7,315 bases of DNA from Alphaproteobacteria bacterium (GTDB lineage Bacteria; Pseudomonadota; Alphaproteobacteria; Puniceispirillales; UBA1172): positions 1 through 7,315 of the forward strand of contig JAGWAQ010000080.1 of assembly GCA_021296375.1 (NCBI GenBank), given 5' to 3'. Below, piece after piece: positions 1 through 5,669 of this stretch. Each line of letters begins with the position of its first letter. Positions within the stretch are counted from its first letter, which is position 1. The position numbers and the translations under genes were made by a program. Below the pieces are notes generated by a model, which was not told the origin of the DNA, did no database searches, and saw nothing but the letters and a program-made list of their open reading frames with translations.

Positions 1-35
1 TCGCTGCCAGGTCTTCCGGCTGCATGGAACTGATC

Positions 36-64
36 CTGTCAAAAGCCCCCCAATTCGATATGTT
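36..64 (+). promoter_or_regulatory. Possible sigma70-type promoter for the initiator tRNA gene
   Basis: CTGTCA (36-41) and TATGTT (59-64) lie 17 bases apart, each matching four of six consensus bases. Transcription would start near 71 and give a leader of about 22 bases for RNase P to remove before the mature 5' end at 93. The bases after the -10 element are GC-rich, as in many stable-RNA promoters. The assignment rests on pattern and spacing only, and it overlaps the alternative terminator reading at 47-90. Confidence 0.33.
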
Positions 65-90
65 CGCATTCGGTTGGGGGTTTAATTTTT
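47..90 (+). terminator. Terminator-like hairpin of an upstream gene (alternative reading)
   Basis: CCCCCAA (47-53) pairs perfectly with TTGGGGG (74-80). The hairpin is followed by a T-rich tail at 81-90. The loop is long (20 bases), which weakens the case. It could end a gene lying left of the window, or be chance within the tRNA promoter and leader region. Confidence 0.25.
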
Positions 91-92
91 AT

Positions 93-170
<78 letters not shown>

Positions 171-175
171 AATTC

Positions 176-203
176 AAACCGTCTCTGTTGAGGCGGTTTT
201 TTT
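176..203 (+). terminator. Intrinsic terminator of the tRNA gene, possibly bidirectional
   Basis: The stem pairs 176-185 with 190-199 (ten pairs, one T-G), has a TGTT loop and runs into seven Ts at 197-203. It starts seven bases after the tRNA CCA end. Read on the minus strand the hairpin is followed by a shorter T run, so it may also stop transcripts arriving from the convergent gene that ends at 289. The 85 bases between 204 and 288 hold nothing else I can identify. Confidence 0.85.
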
Positions 204-288
204 GTGCCTGAAGGGTAAGGCCGCAATTTCACGCAAGTACGGTCAAACGTGTTGAAGTGAGCAGGTGGAGCTTGCCCTTATTGATGGT

Positions 289-1407
289 TCAGGACAACTT
301 TTTCTCTTTCGCAAATATCAGCTCACAACAATATTTCCCGAACGCCTCGTCAAGTTCCAAGCGTCCTGCGCCACGGTTAAATGCTCCATATGTTTTTCCA
401 CCTGTTTTGGTGATTATCCCATTCGGGTTCTGATTAAGGTAATCGTCCTTAAGCTGATCAATATTAATGTCATGTATCCACCACTCATCTGCATAGAGGG
501 GAGTCAGATTTTCAGCATGCAAAAACCATCGCCACCTCCTTGAGCTTTCATCTGTTTTCTGAAGATTTTTTGAAACTTCTTCTGTGCCTGTAAGTGCTTT
601 GTGGATGCAGAGAACTGATCTGCAGCCAGTGCCAAAAGTAATTAAAACATCTCCGGGTGCTATATTTTTAGGTTGCGGGTTTGGAAACTGGATTTCTTTC
701 TCAGCTCCAAAAGGTTTCTTATCCTCTAATCTTATGGGGTTGTCCTTGTCACCATAGGGTTTGAGAAATATCCGATTACCCTCTTTCAGGGTGGCTTGAG
801 GTTTTTTGTTGGTTGGCGCGGCAAAATTCTTGAGTAGATTTAAGAGCGATACATCGACATCAAAATTACGTTGTTGTGAGTGTTCTTGCCTGAATCGATC
901 AGCAGATAAATTCATCTTTCCCGCAATTAGCTCATGAGACACATCTTTATATTCTATTTTTTCAAATAATTCATTTTCCAGTTGGGTGATGATCTTCTCA
1001 TCATCAGTAAGGATTCCCCATTCGTCATTTATATTAAGCCCGGAGTGAGTCAAATTGGCGGAAGTGATGATCGCTTTACGATTTGTTGGCGTATATTCAA
1101 ATATATAAACCTTTCCGTGCAGGCGGTTGTTGAAATGAATTTGACAACCGGCCCCAGGGGCAACGTGCTTGCAACTTTTTATAAATGAAAGCAAGGCAGG
1201 AGGTTTTTGAAGCTGATTATTTCCTTTGGGTTGAAGCGTAGTGATAAGGTGAACTTCTTCCAAAGAGGTTAAGTCCAGTTGATTAAAAAATGGTTGGAAG
1301 TCATCGAATATGAAGGGACTAACAAGGGTGATCTTCCGAGCATCTTTGGAAAGATCTGTAATTTTATCATGATGATTCATGGTCAAATTATTGATTACAA
1401 TAAACAA
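289..1407 (-). CDS. PLD-family (single HKD) putative nuclease with C-terminal PUA/EVE-like domain
   Basis: A 372-residue protein read from a TTG start. Residues 1-165 form a phospholipase D-type phosphodiesterase domain, with H97-G-K99 followed by ITSANLT (114-120) and E129. This is the HxK...(S)xN signature of one HKD half-site. Members with one motif, such as Nuc or the restriction enzyme BfiI, work as dimers through a covalent phosphohistidine and need no metal. Residues about 211-355 look like a PUA/EVE-like reader: an aromatic- and basic-rich fold with PGDVLITF (251-258), WRWFLHAENLTPLY (292-305) and a late TGGKTYGAFNRG. Cytosolic; no signal peptide or membrane segment. The gene is visibly AT-richer than 1738-5507 (one 60-base stretch, 1321-1380, counts 21 G+C). 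It converges on the tRNA terminator and stands alone. A role in restriction or defence is inference; PLD proteins also act in lipid and other DNA processes. The PLD call is firm, the reader call moderate. Confidence 0.8.
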   Translation of the reverse strand: MFIVINNLTMNHHDKITDLSKDARKITLVSPFIFDDFQPFFNQLDLTSLEEVHLITTLQPKGNNQLQKPPALLSFIKSCKHVAPGAGCQIHFNNRLHGKVYIFEYTPTNRKAIITSANLTHSGLNINDEWGILTDDEKIITQLENELFEKIEYKDVSHELIAGKMNLSADRFRQEHSQQRNFDVDVSLLNLLKNFAAPTNKKPQATLKEGNRIFLKPYGDKDNPIRLEDKKPFGAEKEIQFPNPQPKNIAPGDVLITFGTGCRSVLCIHKALTGTEEVSKNLQKTDESSRRWRWFLHAENLTPLYADEWWIHDINIDQLKDDYLNQNPNGIITKTGGKTYGAFNRGAGRLELDEAFGKYCCELIFAKEKKLS

Positions 1408-1412
1408 TATCA

Positions 1413-1417
1413 CCTCC
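1413..1417 (-). promoter_or_regulatory. Strong Shine-Dalgarno that selects a TTG start for the PLD gene
   Basis: On the minus strand GGAGG (1417-1413) extends to GGAGGTGA, a near-perfect anti-16S match, five bases before TTG at 1407-1405. The in-frame ATG at 1380 has no comparable site at proper spacing. The in-frame TTG at 1449 also lacks one and lies upstream of the predicted transcription start. The residues between 1407 and 1380 (FIVINNLT) read naturally into the domain, which also favours the TTG. Confidence 0.65.
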
Positions 1418-1440
1418 CCATTTGATGAAACACCGCAATG

Positions 1441-1469
1441 ATAATCCAAAAAGGTAAATATTGAGTTAA
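1441..1469 (-). promoter_or_regulatory. Probable promoter of the PLD gene
   Basis: Reading the minus strand, TTAACT (1469-1464) and GATTAT (1446-1441) are 17 bases apart and match four of six consensus bases each. The predicted start near 1433 gives a leader of about 25 bases that contains the Shine-Dalgarno at 1413-1417. This fits a TTG start at 1407 and argues against any start further upstream. Confidence 0.42.
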
Positions 1470-1737
1470 TGCACGGCGATATATCATCACCGGGGCGCGG
1501 GATTGCTCAATGACGATCGAAACGGTTGCGTTAGGGGGCGGCGCCTGGCCGAGCGCCTGGCTATGATGGCTGAAGACCGTCATGACGAAAGCCTTTCCCA
1601 TCACCAGGGTCATCCCCCCCTTGGGTGAAAATCCCCCTATTGGGCGGATTTCCATTGTCAAACTTCATCAGAAATAGCTAATGTAAAAACCCTAGAAACG
1701 ATCAAAACGATATTCGCAAATCATCACGGGGAAGATC
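1470..1737. other. Divergent intergenic region without a supported gene
   Basis: This spacer separates the minus-strand PLD gene from the plus-strand globin gene. Its left part (about 1480-1650) is GC-rich, unlike the PLD gene beside it. It contains GCGCCTGGC twice (1541-1549 and 1553-1561) and an imperfect hairpin pairing 1629-1637 with 1643-1651. An 83-codon open frame on the minus strand (1661 to 1410) has no recognisable domain and covers the PLD promoter, so I do not call it. Near the globin gene, AAACGAT occurs at 1696-1702 and 1705-1711, and a weak TTGTCA (1655-1660) could be part of its promoter. GGGGAAG at 1728-1734 is the globin ribosome binding site. Confidence 0.5.
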
Positions 1738-2091
1738 ATGTCACTTTTTGAGAAATACGGCGGCTTTGCAACCATCAGCAAAATCGTCTCCGAGCTTTAT
1801 GACGAGCTTGAGCGTGACCCTGTCACCGCGCCTTATTTTGAGCATTCCAATATCCGTGATTTGATGGACCATCAGGTCAAGTTCCTCTCGCAGGTGCTGG
1901 GGGGGCCGGAGCAATACACAGGCATGGCCATGAACGCCGCCCATACCGGCCTTCAGGTGACCGAAGCCGCCTTTAATAAAGTCGCCGGCACGGTTCAGGA
2001 ATTGCTCGAGGACAACGGGGTTGAAGAGGAAGATGTCGATCATATCGTCGGCCTTCTCGGCTCATTAAAAGATGATATCGTCACAAGCTGA
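1738..2091 (+). CDS. glbN: Group I truncated haemoglobin (2/2 HbN type)
   Basis: A 117-residue haem protein of typical group I length. Visible landmarks are the YGG turn (7-9) after helix A, the B10 tyrosine Y21, the CD1 phenylalanine F34 in APYFEHS, glutamine Q46 (E11) in HQVKF, the group I signature GGPEQYTG (55-62) and the proximal haem ligand H69 (F8) in AAHTGL. The C-terminus DIVTS resembles mycobacterial HbN. Tyr B10 with Gln E11 is the pair that holds bound O2 and supports NO dioxygenation in HbN. Known roles in the group are NO detoxification, O2 handling and sometimes sensing. The start is preceded by GGGGA at good spacing. Its last 20 bases overlap the following phosphatase gene, so the two are almost certainly co-transcribed and translationally coupled. 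That pairing suggests it may inform or protect a signalling branch, which is inference. Confidence 0.93.
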   Translation: MSLFEKYGGFATISKIVSELYDELERDPVTAPYFEHSNIRDLMDHQVKFLSQVLGGPEQYTGMAMNAAHTGLQVTEAAFNKVAGTVQELLEDNGVEEEDVDHIVGLLGSLKDDIVTS

Positions 2092-3196
2092 TCATCCCAT
2101 CATCGAGCTGTTTGGCCTGCCTTATGCGCAACTTGACGAAGCGCTGGTGGTGGTGGAAATGAACCGCCAGTTTGCCGACGTGTTCGGTGAGATGACCGGC
2201 CGCGCGGTGACAGAACTGAGCCGCGATTTCAATGACAGAAAGTTCCAGCGTCGGCTGGCGGCGGGGCAGAGTTATGACTTCACCATCATCCCGCCGAATG
2301 AGCGCCGGGTGCAATATACCCTTGCGCTCAAGCCTCATGAGGACGGCTTTATCGGGCTGGCCACCGACACTTCAGCCGCCGCCAAGACCGAGGCGATGCT
2401 GGAAAGCTACAGCGAGCTGATCGAAAAGCAAAACCGCGAGATCAAGGCCAAGACAGAGCAGCTGAATATCTGGCGTGAGCGGATCGAAAATGAACTTCAG
2501 CAAGCCAATGAGGTGCAGGATTTGCTGGTGCCGGAACATCTGGTGCGGCCCAACCTTGACGCCCGCTGCCTGGCCTTGCACGAGCTGTCGGGGGATTTCC
2601 ATGAATTTGCCAGTCATGACGACGGGCAGGTGACGTTCATCACCGGTGATGTCGCGGGCAAGGGGATTTATGCCGCCATGATGCTGGCCCAGACCCTGAC
2701 GGCATTTCGGGCCTGTTATAGCGCCGAACATCTGCACGACGTGGCGGTGCAAATTGTCGATATGCTGGACGGGCGCTTCCCTGACGGGTTGTTTGTGGCT
2801 TTAACCCTGGTGCGGCAATCGGCGGATAAACAGACCGTCCATGTCCTGAACCTGGGCAATCCCGATGCGCTGGTGATGGAGGATGACGGCATGGTGGCGG
2901 AAATACCATCTGCAGGGCCAGCGATCGGCGTTTTGCCCTCGGTGATATATGCCGGGCTTGAGGCGACCACCCATTCGCTCACGGGGCGGCGGCTTTATGT
3001 CTTCAGCGATGGCGTGCTGGACGGCACCTTCGGCCCCCAATACACGGGGTTTGACACCAGCGCAGAAGTGGCGGAAATGCTGAAAACCTTTCGCGATCAG
3101 CATCAGGATGACGCCATGAACCAGCTGTTCGAGATGGTGAAAAAATTCAAGCAGATCGACGACATCACCCTCGCCTGTTTTAACGCCGAGGGGTGA
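2072..3196 (+). CDS. PAS/coiled-coil/PPM (RsbU/SpoIIE-type) serine/threonine phosphatase
   Basis: 374 residues. Residues about 18-100 resemble a PAS sensor domain (EALVVVEMNRQFADVFGE, then beta strands ending GFIGLATDTS). Residues about 104-150 are a Glu/Lys/Gln-rich coiled coil, a usual linker to the effector. Residues about 165-372 are a PP2C-like SpoIIE domain with SGDFHEF (173-179), TGDVAGKGIYAAMM (191-204), YVFSDGVLDG (309-318) and the last metal-binding pair DDIT (363-366). The acidic residues that bind Mn/Mg (D175, D193, D313, D364) are present, so it should be active. Relatives dephosphorylate STAS-domain anti-sigma antagonists or act in adenylate/c-di-GMP output; no such partner is in the window. 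An in-frame stop at 2066 makes ATG 2072 the earliest start. No Shine-Dalgarno is visible, so it probably depends on ribosomes finishing the globin gene. Cytosolic. Confidence 0.92.
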   Translation: MISSQADHPIIELFGLPYAQLDEALVVVEMNRQFADVFGEMTGRAVTELSRDFNDRKFQRRLAAGQSYDFTIIPPNERRVQYTLALKPHEDGFIGLATDTSAAAKTEAMLESYSELIEKQNREIKAKTEQLNIWRERIENELQQANEVQDLLVPEHLVRPNLDARCLALHELSGDFHEFASHDDGQVTFITGDVAGKGIYAAMMLAQTLTAFRACYSAEHLHDVAVQIVDMLDGRFPDGLFVALTLVRQSADKQTVHVLNLGNPDALVMEDDGMVAEIPSAGPAIGVLPSVIYAGLEATTHSLTGRRLYVFSDGVLDGTFGPQYTGFDTSAEVAEMLKTFRDQHQDDAMNQLFEMVKKFKQIDDITLACFNAEG

Positions 3197-3209
3197 TCAC
3201 CGCCCCTCG
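3187..3209. other. GC-rich hairpin spanning two abutting stop codons
   Basis: CGAGGGG (3187-3193) pairs with CCCCTCG (3203-3209). The loop holds TGATCA (3194-3199), which is the stop TGA of the phosphatase followed immediately by the TGA of the opposite-strand enolase-like gene. GGTGATCACC (3192-3201) is a perfect palindrome. There is no T run on either side, so it is not a standard intrinsic terminator, but it may stall polymerase or protect both 3' ends. Confidence 0.5.
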
Positions 3210-4495
3210 CTCCACCAGGTGTTGACAAGCGGCTGACCACCGACGAAATGATCACGCCCCAATTCATCCTGAATACGCAGGCATTCATTCCATTTCACCA
3301 TCCGTTCGGATCGCTGGAAGGACCCGACTTTAAGCTGGCCCGCGCCCAGACCTACCGCCAGATGACTGATGGAGCTGTCTTCGGTTTCACCGGAGCGGGC
3401 GGAAACAATCGTCCCCCATCCGGCGGCTTTTGCGGTGGTGAAGGCTGTCATGGCTTCGGTGACGGTGCCGATCTGGTTGACTTTGATCAGGACAGCGTTG
3501 GTGGCGTCCGCGGCGATCGCCTGGTCAATCAGGGCGGGGTTGGTGACAAGATAATCATCACCGATAATCTGAACATGGTGGCCGAATTTTTCCGTAATCG
3601 CCGTCATGCCTTCGGTGTCATCTTCGGCCAAAGGGTCTTCGACGGAGGCAATGGGATAGCGTTCCATCCATTGACCAAGCATATCGATAAGCTGGGCTGA
3701 GGTCAGTTCACGATCCTCCAGCGCCAGTCGATAGGTGCCGTTGGCACCAAATTCAGAGGCGGCGATATCAAGCGAGATGACGACATTCTCCCCCGGGGTT
3801 TCCCCGGCTTTTTCGATCGCCAGGGTGAGGGTTTCAAGCGCTTCCTCGTTGCTGTCAAAGAGCGGCCACCAGCCGCCTTCATCAGCGACACCGGCAATTT
3901 TACCGCGGCTGGCCATGATGTCGCCAGCGGCAAAATACACCTCGCGGGTGATGGCCATGGCGTCATCAAAACTGGACGCTCCGGGAACCATGATCATGAA
4001 ATCCTGAACATCAACCCGTCGACCGGCATGGGCACCGCCACCAAAAATCTGAATTTCCGGCAGGGGCAGGGATGGCGTCGTGCCAAAATGATCCGCCACA
4101 TGACGCCACAGGGGCAGGTTGGCCTCCGTGGCGGCGGCATGCAGTGTTGCGAGTGAGGCCGCGATCATGGCGTTGCCCCCCAGGCTGTCCTTGAGGGGGG
4201 AGGGGTCAAGGGCCAGCAAGGCGGCGTCGATTTCCGCCTGCGCCGATACGTCAATCCCGATCAAGGCCGTGGCGATGGGCCCGTTAATATTGGCCAAAGC
4301 CGTGGTGACATCCTTGCCGCCAAGGGCTGACCCGCCGTCACGATATTCGAGCGCTTCGCGCGTCCCGCGGGAGGCGCCGGAGGGCGCGATCGCGCGCCCC
4401 ATCTTGCCGTTATCAAGCCAGACATCCGCTTCAACCGTCGGAACCCCGCGGGAATCCCAAACTCGGCGCGACGTGATATGTGAAATTTTAGCCAT
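3197..4495 (-). CDS. Enolase paralogue with altered active site
   Basis: 432 residues, standard enolase length, full two-domain fold. Yeast equivalents are in brackets. Metal ligands D243 (246), E286 (295) and D313 (320) are kept, as are E206 (211) in ADEGG, K338 (345), K389 (396) and H156 (159). The N-terminal loop PSGASRGTREALEYRDG is intact. Several invariant positions differ: the glutamate of QEFMI is D165 (168), the histidine of HRSGE is A366 (373), and DSRGNPT reads DSRGVPT. It therefore keeps enolase-superfamily chemistry (Mg-assisted proton abstraction by lysine and loss of a leaving group), but 2-phosphoglycerate may not be its substrate. I chose ATG 4495: it has AGGA six bases upstream, and MAKISHITSRRVWDSRG aligns with enolase N-termini; the in-frame ATGs further up overlap the preceding gene. 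It is the second gene of an operon with the kinase at 4509. A normal glycolytic eno should exist elsewhere. Confidence 0.88.
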   Translation of the reverse strand: MAKISHITSRRVWDSRGVPTVEADVWLDNGKMGRAIAPSGASRGTREALEYRDGGSALGGKDVTTALANINGPIATALIGIDVSAQAEIDAALLALDPSPLKDSLGGNAMIAASLATLHAAATEANLPLWRHVADHFGTTPSLPLPEIQIFGGGAHAGRRVDVQDFMIMVPGASSFDDAMAITREVYFAAGDIMASRGKIAGVADEGGWWPLFDSNEEALETLTLAIEKAGETPGENVVISLDIAASEFGANGTYRLALEDRELTSAQLIDMLGQWMERYPIASVEDPLAEDDTEGMTAITEKFGHHVQIIGDDYLVTNPALIDQAIAADATNAVLIKVNQIGTVTEAMTAFTTAKAAGWGTIVSARSGETEDSSISHLAVGLGAGQLKVGSFQRSERMVKWNECLRIQDELGRDHFVGGQPLVNTWWSEGR

Positions 4496-4508
4496 GGAAA
4501 ATCCTGTT

Positions 4509-5507
4509 TTATAAAGTTGAAGTGAGCCGGAACAGCAGTTCATCAAGGTTGGAGGGCGGGGTTTCGATCAACGGAATGGCAAGGCCGCGCACCAGCGCCT
4601 GATCCTCGGTATTGAAATACTCAACGGGGGATTTGCCATCCACCCGCGCCAGCATCAGCATCGGCAGAAGCCGGCACAACCGTTGCTCCAGCACATCAAG
4701 ATCCTCCCAGGTCACATGAGGGGTGTAGGCTTGCCAGAAGTCACGGCAAAGGGACAGGTACCTCGACCGGCAGGACGCCACATGCACCGCTTTCAGGATG
4801 AAATGGTTCATGCAAAAGCCGAGATCAAACGACGGGTCCCCCATGGTGGCGCATTCCGCGTCCAGAATATAGGGCCGCCCGTCACGGAACATGATGTTCT
4901 TGGGGCTGACGTCACCATGGATCAGGACTGCGCTTGATTGGTGCAGCTCATCGGCCATGGCCAGCAGGCGTGACCGCAAGTCTTCATGGGCATGGGAGGT
5001 ATGAATAAGATAGGGCTCAATCCGGATGGCATAAAAATCATCATGATTCCGGAACGGGCTGGTGTCAAAATCGGGGGCGGTGGAGGCGGCGTGGATTTGC
5101 CCCAGTAGCGTCCCGATGGCGGCGGCCTCTTCGGCTTTGCCCTCGCCGTTCAGCAATGCCGTCTTGAAGAGATAGGTGTTCGCCCCGTCCAGAAACTCCA
5201 TGGCAAATCCATGGGCTTCCCCCGAATGCCCCAGCAGCGTGACGGAGGATTGCGGGGCAATCGCGGCGACGCACTCAAGCCAGCGGTATTCCGCCAGGTT
5301 ACGCTCAACCGGCGCGAACCAATCGGCCTTGACCCGCAGTTTGGGGAGGGCAAATTTAACGCAATATTTATCGTCATTGACCTGAACGATGGCAATGTCG
5401 CTGGCCACCCCGCCGGAAAGCGGCGTCACCGTGACCACCGCCCCTGACGGCAATCGGCCCAGATGGGTGAGCAGGTCATGGCAGCGGGTCTCAAGGGTGG
5501 TTTGCAC
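4509..5507 (-). CDS. APH/methylthioribose-kinase-like small-molecule phosphotransferase
   Basis: 332 residues from a GTG start. It has the protein-kinase-like fold of the APH family: a glycine-rich nucleotide loop LSGGVASDIA (30-39), the ATP-anchoring lysine K51 in CVKF, the hinge region near MEFLDG (103-108), the catalytic loop HGDVSPKNIMF (197-207, base D199, metal ligand N204) and LDAECATMGDPSFDLGF (215-231), where D216 replaces the DFG aspartate. The LDAE...GDPxFDL pattern is nearer to metabolic kinases (methylthioribose, choline, homoserine kinase types) than to antibiotic-resistance enzymes. It probably phosphorylates a hydroxyl on a small metabolite in the cytosol. Its stop lies 13 bases before the enolase-like gene, so its product may be the substrate of that enzyme, which is inference. 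An alternative in-frame ATG at 5609 would add 34 residues, but it has no ribosome binding site and may precede the transcription start. Confidence 0.85.
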   Translation of the reverse strand: MQTTLETRCHDLLTHLGRLPSGAVVTVTPLSGGVASDIAIVQVNDDKYCVKFALPKLRVKADWFAPVERNLAEYRWLECVAAIAPQSSVTLLGHSGEAHGFAMEFLDGANTYLFKTALLNGEGKAEEAAAIGTLLGQIHAASTAPDFDTSPFRNHDDFYAIRIEPYLIHTSHAHEDLRSRLLAMADELHQSSAVLIHGDVSPKNIMFRDGRPYILDAECATMGDPSFDLGFCMNHFILKAVHVASCRSRYLSLCRDFWQAYTPHVTWEDLDVLEQRLCRLLPMLMLARVDGKSPVEYFNTEDQALVRGLAIPLIETPPSNLDELLFRLTSTL

Positions 5508-5513
5508 GGCGAA

Positions 5514-5517
5514 CTCC
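5514..5517 (-). promoter_or_regulatory. Shine-Dalgarno that supports a GTG start for the kinase
   Basis: On the minus strand GGAG (5517-5514) sits six bases before GTG at 5507-5505. The upstream ATG at 5609 is preceded by pyrimidine-rich sequence with no such site. The resulting N-terminus (MQTTLETRCHDLL) begins just ahead of the kinase N-lobe, as expected for the family. Confidence 0.55.
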
Positions 5518-5588
5518 AGAATTGATTGCGACAAAGGGTAGGGCGTCTGCCCGCAAAACTCAACACCAAGTCCGGCTGATGAAGCCAA

Positions 5589-5616
5589 GTTATAGTCCGG
5601 ATGGGTCATTGACCAA
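5589..5616 (-). promoter_or_regulatory. Possible promoter of the kinase/enolase-like operon
   Basis: On the minus strand TTGGTC (5616-5611) and TATAAC (5594-5589, five of six consensus bases) are 16 bases apart. Transcription would begin near 5582, inside the longer reading frame, which would exclude the ATG at 5609. The -35 match is weak. Confidence 0.3.
5604..5614. promoter_or_regulatory. Small inverted repeat GGTCA-T-TGACC in the divergent spacer
   Basis: It is a perfect 5-1-5 palindrome between the divergent kinase and ATPase genes, overlapping the proposed -35 of the kinase promoter. It could be an operator half-site pair, but the arms are short enough to occur by chance. Confidence 0.2.
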
Positions 5617-5632
5617 AGAGGCCAATAACCTC

Positions 5633-5669
5633 AACCATTCTCTCAAATGCCCGCGCATAAAGGATGGTT
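5633..5669 (+). promoter_or_regulatory. Ribosome binding site of the ATPase gene within a possible hairpin
   Basis: AGGA (5661-5664) lies five bases before ATG 5670 and decides that start. An in-frame ATG at 5664 overlaps the site, and an in-frame TAA at 5658 closes anything earlier. AACCATTC (5633-5640) can pair with GGATGGTT (5662-5669), eight pairs with one T-G and a 21-base loop, burying most of the ribosome binding site up to the start codon. No promoter is clear upstream. Confidence 0.4.

Noticed and set aside
265..543. 92-codon plus-strand frame opposite the PLD gene
   Set aside because: It lies antisense to a strongly supported coding region and shows no domain-like sequence.
1410..1661. 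83-codon open frame on the minus strand
   Set aside because: It has no recognisable domain, covers the predicted PLD promoter and Shine-Dalgarno, and overlaps the PLD start.
2147..2161. Alternative downstream GTG/ATG start for the phosphatase
   Set aside because: It would cut into the PAS-like domain and has no better ribosome binding site than ATG 2072.
3197..4495. Housekeeping glycolytic enolase (eno)
   Set aside because: Two near-invariant active-site residues differ (A366 for His, D165 for Glu), and it sits with a kinase, not in the usual pyrG/kdsA or pyruvate dehydrogenase context.
4509..5507. Aminoglycoside resistance gene
   Set aside because: The fold is shared, but the LDAE/GDPxFDL pattern and the operon with an enolase-like gene point to a metabolic kinase.
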